Assembly (NCBI GenBank): GCA_946406115.1
Contig: OX291551.1
Span: 1,984,001 to 2,048,000, forward strand
Source: Apoda limacodes
Lineage: Eukaryota; Arthropoda; Insecta; Lepidoptera; Limacodidae
Direction of reading: 5' to 3'
DNA length: 64,000 nucleotides
Position numbers and translations under genes: made by a program. The first letter of the stretch is position 1, and every line of letters begins with the position of its first letter. Of the stretch, positions 42,447 to 54,079 are shown piece after piece. Below the pieces are notes generated by a model. That model was not told the origin of the DNA and searched no databases. It saw nothing but the letters and a program-made list of their open reading frames with translations.

Positions 42447-42539
42447 TATAATAATCTGTAAAAATTACTATAATCTCTATTATCTCTTTTATTAAAAACG
42501 GTTTTAAACATCAATCGATCCACAAGATTTTCAGATTAA

Positions 42540-42660
42540 AGCAATAATTTTATTGTCACGGAACCCTACAAACGAACACAATGCGTATACAACACGTAAC
42601 TTGGCCGCTTGTTTTTGAAAATTGTAGGTACGGAACCCTTAAAATTATTTTGAAGACGTT
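42540..42660. repeat. Fragment of lepidopteran GGAACCC repeat
   Basis: Two GGAACCCT phrases (42,559 and 42,634) face the same way around AACTTGGCCGCTTG. This is a truncated relative of the 10,740 family. Confidence 0.45.
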
Positions 42661-43267
42661 GTAATAAAAATTCTGCCAGTCATTAACGGATATCAATTAA
42701 AATCAAATTCAAACAGTTTTTGGATTTTTACTTAACACTTACTAAAGCCCGTTAAACACGTAGCTTTCTTGTATATATGTAAAAATACATCCATACAAAA
42801 CTGGAATATATTTATTGCTGCGTCTGTGGTAAATTAAAATGTACTATAGTAAAAATGTCGTTGTATGACTTGCTGTAGTTTATATACTCGTAAATTACCT
42901 TTTAGTTCACAACCTTGTCTATGTTTTCTCATAAATTTCTTACTTCAGTTGTATGTGCGTATTCGGATAAATTTGAAAAAATATTTAGCAGTATCACATT
43001 TGTGGTTACTAATCATCCACGATAAAATAATACAGCTAATATTTTACCCAAAAGCTTAGTGACAACCCTTGCGTTACTAAGCCGTACCGCTCAAGTACCC
43101 ACACAACGGCGGCGAGCTTAGAAATCATAGGAAGATTTACTACTGTATATTATTATGCTGTGCTACAACTATGTACATAATGATCAAGAATTATTGTCTT
43201 CTTGAATACCACTTGCAAAATTCATATACCTAGTCCATTAATGTTTGTTATCTAGATAGTTATAACG
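42661..43267. other. No gene recognised
   Basis: AT-rich unique sequence leading into the satellite; no supported gene. Confidence 0.5.
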
Positions 43268-46200
43268 AGTTGAATAAGGGGCTGCGGAGTTACATACTTT
43301 AATTTCGGTTTAATAAGGGGGCAGCGGGATTACTTACTTCAATTTCTGTTGAAAGAGAGGGCTGCGGAGTTACTCACTTTAATTTTTGTTGAATAAGAGG
43401 GTGCGGGGTTACTTTTATTTCGGTTTAATAAGGGGGCAGCGGGATTACTTACTTCAATTTCTGTTGAAAGAGAGGGCTGCGGAGTTACTCACTTTAATTT
43501 TTGTTGAATAAGAGGGTGCGGGGTTACTTTTATTTCGGTTTAATAAGGGGGCAGCGGGATTACTTACTTCAATTTCTGTTGAAAGAGAGGGCTGCGGAGT
43601 TACTCACTTTAATTTTTGTTGAATAAGAGGGTGCGGGGTTACTTTTATTTCGGTTTAATAAGGGGGCAGCGGGATTACTTACTTCAATTTCTGTTGAAAG
43701 AGAGGGCTGCGGAGTTCGTCACTTTAATTTTTGTTGAATAAGAGGGTGCGGGGTTACTTTTATTTCGTTTTAATAAGGGGGCAGCGGGATTACTTACTTC
43801 AATTTCTGTTGAAAGAGAGGGCTGCGGAGTTACTCACTTTAATTTTTGTTGAATAAGAGGGTGCGGGGTTACTTTTATTTCGGTTTAATAAGGGGGCAGC
43901 GGGATTACTTACTTCAATTTCTGTTGAAAGAGAGGGCTGCGGAGTTACTCACTTTAATTTTTGTTGAATAAGAGGGTGCGGGGTTACTTTTATTTCGGTT
44001 TAATAAGGGGGCAGCGGGATTACTTACTTCAATTTCTGTTGAAAGAGAGGGCTGCGGAGTTACTCACTTTAATTTTTGTTGAATAAGAGGGTGCGGGGTT
44101 ACTTTTATTTCGGTTTAATAAGGGGGCAGCGGGATTACTTACTTCAATTTCTGTTGAAAGAGAGGGCTGCGGAGTTACTCACTTTAATTTTTGTTGAATA
44201 AGAGGGTGCGGGGTTACTTTTATTTCGGTTTAATAAGGGGGCAGCGGGATTACTTACTTCAATTTCTGTTGAAAGAGAGAGCTGCGGAGTTACTCACTTT
44301 AATTTTTGTTGAATAAGAGGGTGCGGGGTTACTTTTATTTCGGTTTAATAAGGGGGCAGCGGGATTACTTACTTCAATTTCTGTTGAAAGAGAGGGCTGC
44401 GGAGTTACTCACTTTAATTTTTGTTGAATAAGAGGGTGCGGGGTTACTTTTATTTCGGTTTAATAAGGGGGCAGCGGGATTACTTACTTCAATTTCTGTT
44501 GAAAGAGAGGGCTGCGGAGTTACTCACTTTAATTTTTGTTGAATAAGAGGGTGCGGGGTTACTTTTATTTCGGTTTAATAAGGGGGCAGCGGGATTACTT
44601 ACTTCAATTTCTGTTGAAAGAGAGGGCTGCGGAGTTCGTCACTTTAATTTTTGTTGAATAAGAGGGTGCGGGGTTACTTTTATTTCGGTTTAATAAGGGG
44701 GCAGCGGGATTACTTACTTCAATTTCTGTTGAAAGAGAGGGCTGCGGAGTTACTCACTTTAATTTTTGTTGAATAAGAGGGTGCGGGGTTACTTTTATTT
44801 CGGTTTAATAAGGGGGCAGCGGGATTACTTACTTCAATTTCTGTTGAAAGAGAGAGCTGCGGAGTTACTCACTTTAATTTTTGTTGAATAAGAGGGTGCG
44901 GGGTTACTTTTATTTCGGTTTAATAAGGGGGCAGCGGGATTACTTACTTCAATTTCTGTTGAAAGAGAGGGCTGCGGAGTTACTCACTTTAATTTTTGTT
45001 GAATAAGAGGGTGCGGGGTTACTTTTATTTCGGTTTAATAAGGGGGCAGCGGGATTACTTACTTCAATTTCTGTTGAAAGAGAGGGCTGCGGAGTTACTC
45101 ACTTTAATTTTTGTTGAATAAGAGGGTGCGGGGTTACTTTTATTTCGGTTTAATAAGGGGGCAGCGGGATTACTTACTTCAATTTCTGTTGAAAGAGAGG
45201 GCTGCGGAGTTACTCACTTTAATTTTTGTTGAATAAGAGGGTGCGGGGTTACTTTTATTTCGGTTTAATAAGGGGGCAGCGGGATTACTTACTTCAATTT
45301 CTGTTGAAAGAGAGGGCTGCGGAGTTACTCACTTTAATTTTTGTTGAATAAGAGGGTGCGGGGTTACTTTTATTTCGGTTTAATAAGGGGGCAGCGGGAT
45401 TACTTACTTCAATTTCTGTTGAAAGAGAGGGCTGCGGAGTTACTCACTTTAATTTTTGTTGAATAAGAGGGTGCGGGGTTACTTTTATTTCGGTTTAATA
45501 AGGGGGCAGCGGGATTACTTACTTCAATTTCTGTTGAAAGAGAGGGCTGCGGAGTTACTCACTTTAATTTTTGTTGAATAAGAGGGTGCGGGGTTACTTT
45601 TATTTCGGTTTAATAAGGGGGCAGCGGGATTACTTACTTCAATTTCTGTTGAAAGAGAGGGCTGCGGAGTTACTCACTTTAATTTTTGTTGAATAAGAGG
45701 GTGCGGGGTTACTTTTATTTCGGTTTAATAAGGGGGCAGCGGGATTACTTACTTCAATTTCTGTTGAAAGAGAGGGCTGCGGAGTTACTCACTTTAATTT
45801 TTGTTGAATAAGAGGGTGCGGGGTTACTTTTATTTCGGTTTAATAAGGGGGCAGCGGGATTACTTACTTCAATTTCTGTTGAAAGAGAGAGCTGCGGAGT
45901 TACTCACTTTAATTTTTGTTGAATAAGAGGGTGCGGGGTTACTTTTATTTCGGTTTAATAAGGGGGCAGCGGGATTACTTACTTCAATTTCTGTTGAAAG
46001 AGAGGGCTGCGGAGTTACTCACTTTAATTTTTGTTGAATAAGAGGGTGCGGGGTTACTTTTATTTCGGTTTAATAAGGGGGCAGCGGGATTACTTACTTC
46101 AATTTCTGTTGAAAGAGAGGGCTGCGGAGTTACTCACTTTAATTTTTGTTGAATAAGAGGGTGCGGGGTTACTTTTATTTCGGTTTAATAAGGGGGCAGC

Positions 46201-47474
46201 GGGATTACTTACTTCAATTTCTGTTGAAAGAGAGGGCTGCGGAGTTCGTCACTTTAATTTTTGTTGAATAAGAGGGTGCGGGGTTACTTTTATTTCGGTT
46301 TAATAAGGGGGCAGCGGGATTACTTACTTCAATTTCTGTTGAAAGAGAGGGCTGCGGAGTTACTCACTTTAATTTTTGTTGAATAAGAGGGTGCGGGGTT
46401 ACTTTTATTTCGGTTTAATAAGGGGGCAGCGGGATTACTTACTTCAATTTCTGTTGAAAGAGAGAGCTGCGGAGTTACTCACTTTAATTTTTGTTGAATA
46501 AGAGGGTGCGGGGTTACTTTTATTTCGGTTTAATAAGGGGGCAGCGGGATTACTTACTTCAATTTCTGTTGAAAGAGAGGGCTGCGGAGTTACTCACTTT
46601 AATTTTTGTTGAATAAGAGGGTGCGGGGTTACTTTTATTTCGGTTTAATAAGGGGGCAGCGGGATTACTTACTTCAATTTCTGTTGAAAGAGAGGGCTGC
46701 GGAGTTACTCACTTTAATTTTTGTTGAATAAGAGGGTGCGGGGTTACTTTTATTTCGGTTTAATAAGGGGGCAGCGGGATTACTTACTTCAATTTCTGTT
46801 GAAAGAGAGGGCTGCGGAGTTACTCACTTTAATTTTTGTTGAATAAGAGGGTGCGGGGTTACTTTTATTTCGGTTTAATAAGGGGGCAGCGGGATTACTT
46901 ACTTCAATTTCTGTTGAAAGAGAGGGCTGCGGAGTTACTCACTTTAATTTTTGTTGAATAAGAGGGTGCGGGGTTACTTTTATTTCGGTTTAATAAGGGG
47001 GCAGCGGGATTACTTACTTCAATTTCTGTTGAAAGAGAGGGCTGCGGAGTTACTCACTTTAATTTTTGTTGAATAAGAGGGTGCGGGGTTACTTTTATTT
47101 CGGTTTAATAAGGGGGCAGCGGGATTACTTACTTCAATTTCTGTTGAAAGAGAGGGCTGCGGAGTTACTCACTTTAATTTTTGTTGAATAAGAGGGTGCG
47201 GGGTTACTTTTATTTCGGTTTAATAAGGGGGCAGCGGGATTACTTACTTCAATTTCTGTTGAAAGAGAGGGCTGCGGAGTTACTCACTTTAATTTTTGTT
47301 GAATAAGAGGGTGCGGGGTTACTTTTATTTCGGTTTAATAAGGGGGCAGCGGGATTACTTACTTCAATTTCTGTTGAAAGAGAGGGCTGCGGAGTTCGTC
47401 ACTTTAATTTTTGTTGAATAAGAGGGTGCGGGGTTACTTTTATTTCAGTTGAATAAAGAGGCTGCGGAGTTACT
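43268..47474 (+). repeat. Satellite: 36 tandem units of 115 bp with trimeric higher-order structure
   Basis: Units start CGGTTTAATAAGGGGGCAGC and recur every 115 bp from 43,306 to 47,445, exactly 36 times. Each unit is three related subunits of 40, 40 and 35 bp, starting CGGTTTAATAAGGG, CTGTTGAAAGAGAGG and TTGTTGAATAAGAGG and each containing GC(A/T)GCGG-type G-rich cores then a TTACT..TTTAATTT end. Single monomers flank the array (GAGTTGAATAAGGGGCTGCG at 43,268; CAGTTGAATAAAGAGGCTGC at 47,446). Units are nearly identical; the visible variants are noted in the findings. No long frame crosses it. Confidence 0.97.
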
Positions 47475-48005
47475 GTAATAACTGTAAAAAATACTGCATA
47501 AACATATTTGACGTACTCGTAGCCTACTTGTTTTAGGTTGTTTTAAATTTGGTTTATGATTATGATAGTAAGTAGGTATATAAAGTATAAAAATTAAACG
47601 CCTACTTACATGATAAAATAGTTTGAATTTGTTATGACCGTGTCCAATACTGAGGTTTCTCGTTGCCTGTCGTTGAGGTCGTATACTAAACCGGCATTGT
47701 TCACAAAACACGAATGTCCGCATGTTGCGAGCGATAACCTAATCATATGACTGAGCGCGGAGGTCACGGCCGCGATAACGTTCTCTTGTGGAGGATGCTG
47801 ACCTGGCGATACCGATGCTGAAATTAGGCAGGTCCCTTTGACCTCTATGCGCTTTGGTACCGTAAAAGCAACAGGCTTTTTTTAGAGTCCAGTATTCAAA
47901 CTTCAAACAACTGTTAGGCCATGCTCGTCCGTATCTCGCAGCCATTATATGAGCCTGTTTCATCGGAAGATTTAAAAAAAAAATCCAGCATTAGGCAGCA
48001 CTAGG
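47475..48005. other. No gene recognised
   Basis: A GC patch at 47,755-47,860 lies in a minus-strand frame without domains. No repeat unit seen. Confidence 0.4.
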
Positions 48006-48006
48006 A

Positions 48007-48018
48007 GGGGGGGGGGGC
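48007..48018 (+). repeat. Poly-G run
   Basis: An uninterrupted run of about 12 G in otherwise AT-rich DNA; a likely site of sequencing or assembly length error. Confidence 0.85.
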
Positions 48019-48059
48019 AGTGCTCTGATTTCCCTATTGACAGTAACGTTAAACTCATG

Positions 48060-48240
48060 TCTTATTTAATACAATTGCATTAAATACAATAAATGAAAAT
48101 AATTCAGAAAGGTAAAAAAAGTAACAAAAGCAAGTAGTATAACATTTTTTTTTTAATCCTTTTGTTGCTATTTTACTTTTTATTTACACAAAAAGAGTTG
48201 TTCCATTTTGATACTAAAATAAATTTAAAAATTTTCCAGT
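48060..48240 (+). repeat. Diverged part of the 38.8-kb unit
   Basis: ATTGCATTAAATACAATAAA, TGAAAATAATTCAGAAAGG and TTTTTTTTAATCCTTTTGTTGC match the 3' part of the 38.8-kb unit. GTTAATTTGCACAAAAACGG-type text recurs nearby at 48,620. Confidence 0.5.
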
Positions 48241-49189
48241 TTATGAGTAGATTTATTTTAAAGAGAACTTAAATTCTAAAATAAAAAAAAAATTTTTGGC
48301 CCTGCAATTCACAGAAAATCGTTAACAATTTTTTAATTTTGGCTGATGGACTAATGGTCAGTGCCCAATACCATAAAAAAAAATGTTCATATAATTATTT
48401 TTTTCTTGGAATGTTATGGTCTGTGCTGATTATTGACTATTAATAATCGAATCATACAATTTTGAAAATCAATTTTAATTTTTAATGAAAGTCTCAATAT
48501 TTATTTTTATAATTTCGCTAGGTTCTTTACATTAGGCTATTCCTAAATACAAAATTTGACGCTGGTTAAATTTACTTGTAAATATAAAACCAAGCTCCAT
48601 ACTAATTCGGTACAACTCTTTTGCACAAAAACGGCGTATTTACTTCATATGCTAATTTACGTCGTATACGACATATATGAATTTACCTTATTCCAGATAT
48701 ACCTACACTGGGTCAGAAGCACTGTTTCCGCGACCGGCTCACCACCTGTCACGAGAATCTATCTACGTTTTAAAAATATTTACGTAACTAAGATATTCCC
48801 GCGACTTCGTCCATTTTGACTTTTATAACAAAGAAAGCTCTTGATTGTTTATGGTTTTACCTACGAAAATATCGGAATAATCATACAAATTTTCTTCACC
48901 TGTTTACCCTCTATGGCATGATTTTCAAACCGGTGAAACGCGTCAATCCTAATTTTCAACCTAAATGCTTAACACCAATGTTTATCCATTTATCTTCAAA
49001 AATCCCCCATTTTACTCGCTTAGATGAGAGGACAGGATGTACAGACTTATATTTACAGTTTGAGAACTGAGCGTGACGTATTTTGATGTGTGGGTAAATT
49101 TTTTTTCAACTATCAAGTTAAGTTTGTACTTATTCTCAATACACGAGCAAAAGTCTTCGAGACCTGATTTTATTAATGGACGAATTATT
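48241..49189. other. No gene recognised
   Basis: AT-rich. Short frames at 48,556-49,070 show no domain. Confidence 0.45.
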
Positions 49190-49262
49190 GACATGCAAGT
49201 TTGTACGGAACCCTCGGTCGGTGCGCGACCGCGAGTCAGATTCACACTGATCCGGTTTTAAA
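49190..49262 (-). repeat. End of the AAGTGCGAG family repeat
   Basis: On the minus strand: CCGGATCAGTGTGAATCTGA, CTCGCGGTCGCGCACCGA, GGGTTCCGTACAAAC. This is the opening part of the 10,740 family. Confidence 0.6.
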
Positions 49263-49629
49263 CGTGATTGTCGGCATTGTTTGTTTGTTGGTTTGTTTGT
49301 GACATTTACTGTGACATTTTGTAGACATTGTCTCAAGCTGAATATCTACGAGTATGTCTGTGCTTTTAAAAATCCTTTAAAAACATATATTTATTCATTT
49401 TTAATCTTATTTGAGACCATTTATATGAAAACCTAGAATCCTTTATAACTTTTAAACTATATAATTTACTAAAAAACTGGCACACTGCAGACCTCGATTA
49501 TTATATTTTTTTCTAAAAAACTTCTTCAGCATTTCATGGTGTTTGATTAGTGCGGTTATTGCCGCTATTATATGTAGTAATAAATTAGTTTACTACAATT
49601 AATATGCTAATTTGATATGTTTTCCTCAT
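49263..49629. other. No gene recognised
   Basis: TTTG-rich run (GTTTGTTTGTTGGTTTG, 49,279-49,302) and AT-rich sequence only. Confidence 0.45.
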
Positions 49630-50730
49630 CTCGGGAATACGGGTTGCACGCCGGGAGTGCCGGCAGCAGTGAAAACATACTCGCTATTTACTTCCCATCA
49701 CTTCTTATCCATATTTATTTATTAAACTTTTGTTTTTTTACTTTTTTGACGTTGTATATTTGACATCGCAATCTGTCATAGAATTAAAATCCCATATCCA
49801 ACCTCCCTGTACTACTCATAATTGCTATATACTAAAAATAAAAACTAACCTAATGTAAATAAAGGTCACGTGTCCTAACGCGAGTGACATCTTACGAATT
49901 TTCGATCAGGACACGTGACCTGACGCGAGTTTAACAGTTTTTACCCATCACAAAAAAAGTGCACAGCGCCGCTAAAGAAGTTTTCACTTCAAAAAACGGG
50001 TTGCACTCCGGGAGTGCCGGCAGAAGTGAAAACCTTTACACACGATTCGCGCTTGACGCACCCTAACATAACAAATAAAGATTTTTTATTTATTTTCCTA
50101 TAAAATCACTTATTAACACGTCAACATATAGATATACCTTCTATCCAGTGTAACGTAAGCTATGCTCTACAATTACTTTTCGTATCGTATCACATTTTAA
50201 GATGTGTAATCCGCACTTTCATTGTTATAAATAATAATGTTTATTTATTTACTTTTTTGACGTAGTATATTTGACGTCTCAATCTGTCATAGAATTAAAA
50301 TCCCATATCCAACCTCCCTGTACTACTCATAATCGCCATATGAACTAAGAATAAAAAACTAACCTAATGTAAATAAATCGTAACGAATTTTCTATGAATT
50401 GTCCTTTTTTGAAGTTTTCACTTCAAAAACATATAACCTAGATATAACATTTTAACATGTGTAATCCGCACTTTCATATTTTCACTAACTCAATTTCCTC
50501 TTACTTTTTATTCGTTCTATAGAGTTTAAAGTTTTTACCCATCACAAAGAGTGCACAACGCTGCTAAAGATGTTTTCATTTCACAACTAACATAATGTAA
50601 ATAAATATGAAGCGAGTTCCGTCTTACGAATTTTCGATCAGGACACGTGACCTGACGCGAGTTTAACATTTTTTACCCATACAAAAAAAGTGCACAACGC
50701 CGCTAAAGAAGTTTTCAAACAACATCGAGA
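49630..50730 (+). repeat. Complex block of partly tandem ~510-bp repeats
   Basis: TTACTTTTTTGACGTTGTAT (49,739) and TTACTTTTTTGACGTAGTAT (50,250) begin two copies that share ATCCCATATCCAACCTCCC and AACCTAATGTAAATAAA. ACGGGTTGCACKCCGGGAGT occurs at 49,640 and 49,997; GGACACGTGACCTGACGCGA at 49,908 and 50,641; AAAGTGCACARCGCCGCTAA at 49,958, 50,544 and 50,687. CCGGGAGTGCCGGC is near-palindromic. Pieces are duplicated in shuffled order rather than a clean array. No protein encoded. Confidence 0.7.
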
Positions 50731-50868
50731 ATACTCTTATACCTACAATACTCTTGTACCTACAATACTCTTGTACCTACAATACTCTTGTACCTACAAT
50801 ACTCTTGTACCTACAATACTCTTGTACCTACAATACTCTTGTACCTACAATACTCTTGTACCTACAAT
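50731..50868 (+). repeat. 17-bp minisatellite, seven copies
   Basis: TACCTACAATACTCTTG repeats seven times from 50,740 with partial units at both ends. Because 17 is not a multiple of three, the frame through it cycles through all three readings; the resulting peptide is an artefact. Confidence 0.95.
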
Positions 50869-51417
50869 GATCAACCTACTAACACTCGAATTTATGAATC
50901 TAGGAGCATAGTTTTGTTCATGTTTTATATGTTATACTTATGTGAAAGCGTAAAGTGTCTGTGTTAATCATGTTCCAAAAAAGTACTAGATACAGAATGT
51001 TTGGAATAAACTTTGTATGAAGAGGAAATTATAAATAACTAATGCAGGCAAAATGCAGACGCTAGTAAGCTCCTAAATTATGAATACTTTGTAGCCTGTC
51101 TTGTGCTTTAAATTACTCGTAAACGGTAAGGGGAACCTTAATTTAAATAACTAAATTTTTCAAATCAATTACACGTTACCTTATATTTAATTTTTTTTTT
51201 TTTCGTGATATTTTCTGCGTGGCCTGGTACACATATAAACAGGTTTCCTTATAACATTCGACTTTTTTTTTCAAATTAAGTAATAAATGTAAAAAACATA
51301 CATACTATCATGTAATTCGTTTTCTTTTATAATTACGTAGGCATCTATTCGGGTTTCAGAAAAACTGAAAAATACCTGTTATCCGGTAAAAAATATACTT
51401 TTACCCCTCCCTAGCTT
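50869..51417. other. No gene recognised
   Basis: AT-rich with T runs; no supported feature. Confidence 0.5.
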
Positions 51418-51470
51418 AGGTGATCCCTGGATTCGGAAACCCGTTCAACAGCGGTCAGCTGTATCACCAA
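51418..51470 (-). mobile_element. Short fragment of LINE A 5' UTR
   Basis: TGATCCCTGGATTCGGAAACCCG and CAGCGGTCAGCTGTATCACC-like text match 5537-5600 with differences. Only about 50 bp remain. Confidence 0.5.
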
Positions 51471-51976
51471 AACATTTATGATTGATTTTTTATGAGCTTT
51501 GCGGCCTACTCATGGTTGTAGCCAGCTTTTGGGGTAGTAGGTGCAAATTGGACAAGAAAGAGGCGGGCTTAGTTAAATGTAATTTTTATATATCAGAAAT
51601 TTACTGTACACGAAAATGCTTGAAGTTATAGGCATATGGGGCAGTTTAGACTTTAAACTGGGGTAACTGCCTCACCCAGGACCAATCAATCAAGTAGGTT
51701 TCTAAGAATACTTTTATAAATCAAATAAAATACAAAAATTACTTTGAGTTTGACATGCCTGCTTAAGGTTCTGCAGATACAGTTGAAAAGTTGCCCATTC
51801 TCTCTCATTTAAAAGAATTATCCTATATACTTACGTCGATGGCGTTTGGTTGGTTAGGTTTAGGTGTAATGGTGATGGGAATGTTGACCGTTTGTATCAA
51901 TTTAATATGTACATTACGGTAACGAGTGATCGTTACGTTGTGTTGTGTTGACGGTTGTGTCGTTTTGTGGTTTCAG
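51471..51976. other. No gene recognised; small palindrome at 51,636-51,678
   Basis: GGGGCAGTTTAGAC and AAACTGGGGTAACTGCC form a short stem. The end of the stretch (GTTGTGTCGTTTTGTGGTTTCAG) is a good polypyrimidine/AG acceptor for the exon that follows. Confidence 0.4.
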
Positions 51977-52045
51977 AGGTTGCAGCCGCGCCGCTGGAGG
52001 GGCAGCTGGGGGGAGCGCCCGCCAACCTGAACATTAGTGATGTTA
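51977..52045 (+). CDS. Candidate internal coding exon of a host gene
   Basis: A TTTGTGGTTTCAG acceptor precedes a 69-nt GC-rich segment encoding VAAAPLEGQLGGAPANLNIS plus flanking residues, ending at a good donor (A|GTGAGT at 52,046; GTTAGT at 52,042 is an alternative). It needs one base from the previous exon and leaves one base, so it is a symmetric phase-1 exon. It fits the donor at 30,744. Its GC content contrasts sharply with the flanks. The protein is not recognised. No further exon was found to the right in this window. A chance match cannot be excluded. Confidence 0.4.
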
Positions 52046-52311
52046 GTGAGTACGCCCTCGTATATCATTCTATTATATTTCATAATAAGGCGTATTATCA
52101 ATCTTCCTATAATGCTGAACTTAGATCTTCTCCAGAAACGGAGATCCGTCGTTCCAAATATACGTCCTTGAAATACAAGATACTAGAGCAGCCATAGTTG
52201 TGCAGTTCGGTAAAACTAGGGCAAGCAGACGTTTATGATTTGTAATACCCGATTCTATCCGGGTTGATTGTGGTTTAAAATGCGGTTCCAGCGCATGACT
52301 TCTGTTGCGAA

Positions 52312-52488
52312 CAGGGCCTCGATTACGTAAGTTGTTGCTAACAATTCTCAATAGAAATAAGATATACACTGCGGTTTCACGAAAATCGATGAATTTCATA
52401 CGTTATTTCAAATGCGCAATGTATATCTTATTTCTATGGATTCCAAACGAGAATTGTTAGCAACAACTTTACGTAATCGACACACAGG
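52312..52488. repeat. Foldback MITE-like element
   Basis: GATTACGTAAGTTGTTGCTA (52,321) pairs with TAGCAACAACTTTACGTAATC (to 52,478). The arms then continue with ACAATTCTC and AGAAATAAGATATACA and their complements over about 50 bp, including one ~10-bp insertion in the right arm. Loop of about 50 bp. The outermost CAGGGC / CAGGGC text may be part of the ends. Confidence 0.75.
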
Positions 52489-52798
52489 GCTTAGTGGAAG
52501 GTAGACGAATTGAAAGATTTAGCTCCGAAAAGTGCCTGACGTGAATTAAAAATAAAACATGAATTCCTTTTTTCTCGCAATAGCTTATAATTTATATAAT
52601 GGCTACATTAAAACTCTTTGCATAGACATATTATACCTACTGCGAATTTATGTTTTTTACTTAATGTTCGGTATGAGAATATGTCACTGGTGAAAATCTG
52701 AATAAAAACGATTGTCAAGTAAAAATGATTACTTATTTCCATATTTATAATCTCTTCAGCTAAAATATATATTTCCCAACCTTTAAGTGTTTAAATAG
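52489..52798 (+). other. Possible remnant of a 5' LTR
   Basis: This AT-rich stretch directly precedes the primer-binding-site-like sequence of the BEL/Pao element, so an LTR would lie here. No second LTR copy is visible in the window, so its limits cannot be checked. Confidence 0.25.
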
Positions 52799-52814
52799 TG
52801 GCGACCGTTGGATG
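52799..52814 (+). promoter_or_regulatory. Candidate primer binding site of BEL/Pao element
   Basis: TGGCGACCGTTGGATG lies 25 bp before the gag ATG. A TGG start just after an LTR is the 3' CCA complement of a tRNA primer, and TGGCGACCG is a style common in BEL/Pao elements. The tRNA was not matched. Confidence 0.4.
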
Positions 52815-52838
52815 AATTAATAGTGCGAACCAAGTATA

Positions 52839-54070
52839 ATGGAGAAACTGAAAACGGAACGTTCAACATGTCGTACTTTGTTCACGAGAGCGTTCAAGTC
52901 TTTTGAACACATTTTCCGTAAAGATGACAAGGATGAGAAAAGTATAAACGAGACATTTAATTGGCTGAAGACTAAGGCGGAGGAATTGTTCCAGGTAGAT
53001 AACAATTTTAAACAGTACTTATATAGCATTGAGGATGAATCTGTTTTAAATAACGAAGTAGAACAAATTGAAATGTATAAGTACAAATGGTTCAATGCGA
53101 GGTCCAAGTTTGAAAAGTTGACTCATTTAAGTAACAAGCATGATGAGGATGCGCAATCAATGGGCACAGTTTTGGATACCACACATCAAGCAAAACGTAA
53201 CTTTAAGTTGCCCAAGATAGAACTTAAAAGGTACGATGGCGAAGTAAGAACCTGGTTAGCGTTTTGGGGGCAGTTCACGAAAATAGACGAAGATAATTCT
53301 TTATATGATGATAACAAATATCAATACCTACTGCAGGCTACAGTCGAAGGATCAGCCGCTCGTCAACTTGTAGAATATTTTCCACCGTCCGGCCTCAACT
53401 ATAGGAAAGCTATCACCATGATGAAATCAAGGTTGGCTCGTGACGACTTGTTGATTAAAATACATATACAAGAACTCTTGCAGTTAGTACTCAATAAAGA
53501 AGAGGTAAGCGTAAAATCTCTGTATGACCAGTTGATGATTCAACTACAAGCATTAGAAACCTTAAACGTCACCGAAGAGAAATATGCTGCGATAATATAC
53601 TCAATGGTCGAGTCTACTCTCTCAGAAGACGTATTAGGAGCCTGGGATAGAGGTCGGCGTTCTAGATTTGATTAGACGTAGACGTACGAAGTAGATGAAT
53701 TGACTAATTTGTTAAATTTTGAAGCACGAGAAGTTAATATTGAAGAACGCGTCAAAATGGCTTACTCTGAATTTCATAGAGACGATAATGGTGTTTCTTC
53801 GTCATCGGGTCCCACTGCTGCGTGCATATGGCTGGAAAATCAGATGTAAGGAAAGTAGTCCATTGCATTTGGTGCGATAAGCCAACTCACACTAGTTCTG
53901 AATGTATTAAAGTCCATAATTTGACTTTAGAAGACAGGAAAGAATAGTTAAAGAAGAGAAAAGCTTGTTTCAAATGTTTGAAGATTGGCCATAATGCTTT
54001 TAAATGCAAAATTTTTGTTAAATGTATTGTTTGCAGCAAAGGCCATCATGCGCTTATGTGTCGCATATTT
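52839..54070 (+). pseudogene. BEL/Pao retrotransposon gag polyprotein
   Basis: The first 278 codons are open (52,839-53,675). N-terminal helical region (1-100), then LPKIELKRYDGEVRTWLAFW (124-143), a core with YLLQATVEGSAARQLVEYFP and KSRLARDDLLIKIHIQELL, the classic BEL/Pao gag (DUF1759) signature. A TAG at 53,673 and later frame changes interrupt it. Downstream, ELTNLLNFEAREVNIEERVK and three zinc knuckles remain: CIWCDKPTHTSSEC, CFKCLKIGHNAFKC and CIVCSKGHHALMC. It packages retroelement RNA in intact relatives. The following protease and RT are missing here; sequence switches to a minus-strand LINE piece at about 54,075. Confidence 0.85.
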
Positions 54071-54079
54071 CATTTACAT

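Noticed and set aside
43306..47445. CRISPR-like array
   Set aside because: The regular 115-bp period has no unique spacers; every unit is nearly identical throughout. The DNA is eukaryotic and no cas-like gene is present. It is a satellite.
50690..50911. A repetitive Tyr/Leu/Thr/Pro-rich protein
   Set aside because: The frame is produced by a 17-bp minisatellite that cycles through three frames; no codon structure or flanking gene supports it.
52121..52399. A 92-codon minus-strand gene
   Set aside because: It runs through the arm of the foldback at 52,312-52,488 and has no recognisable domain.
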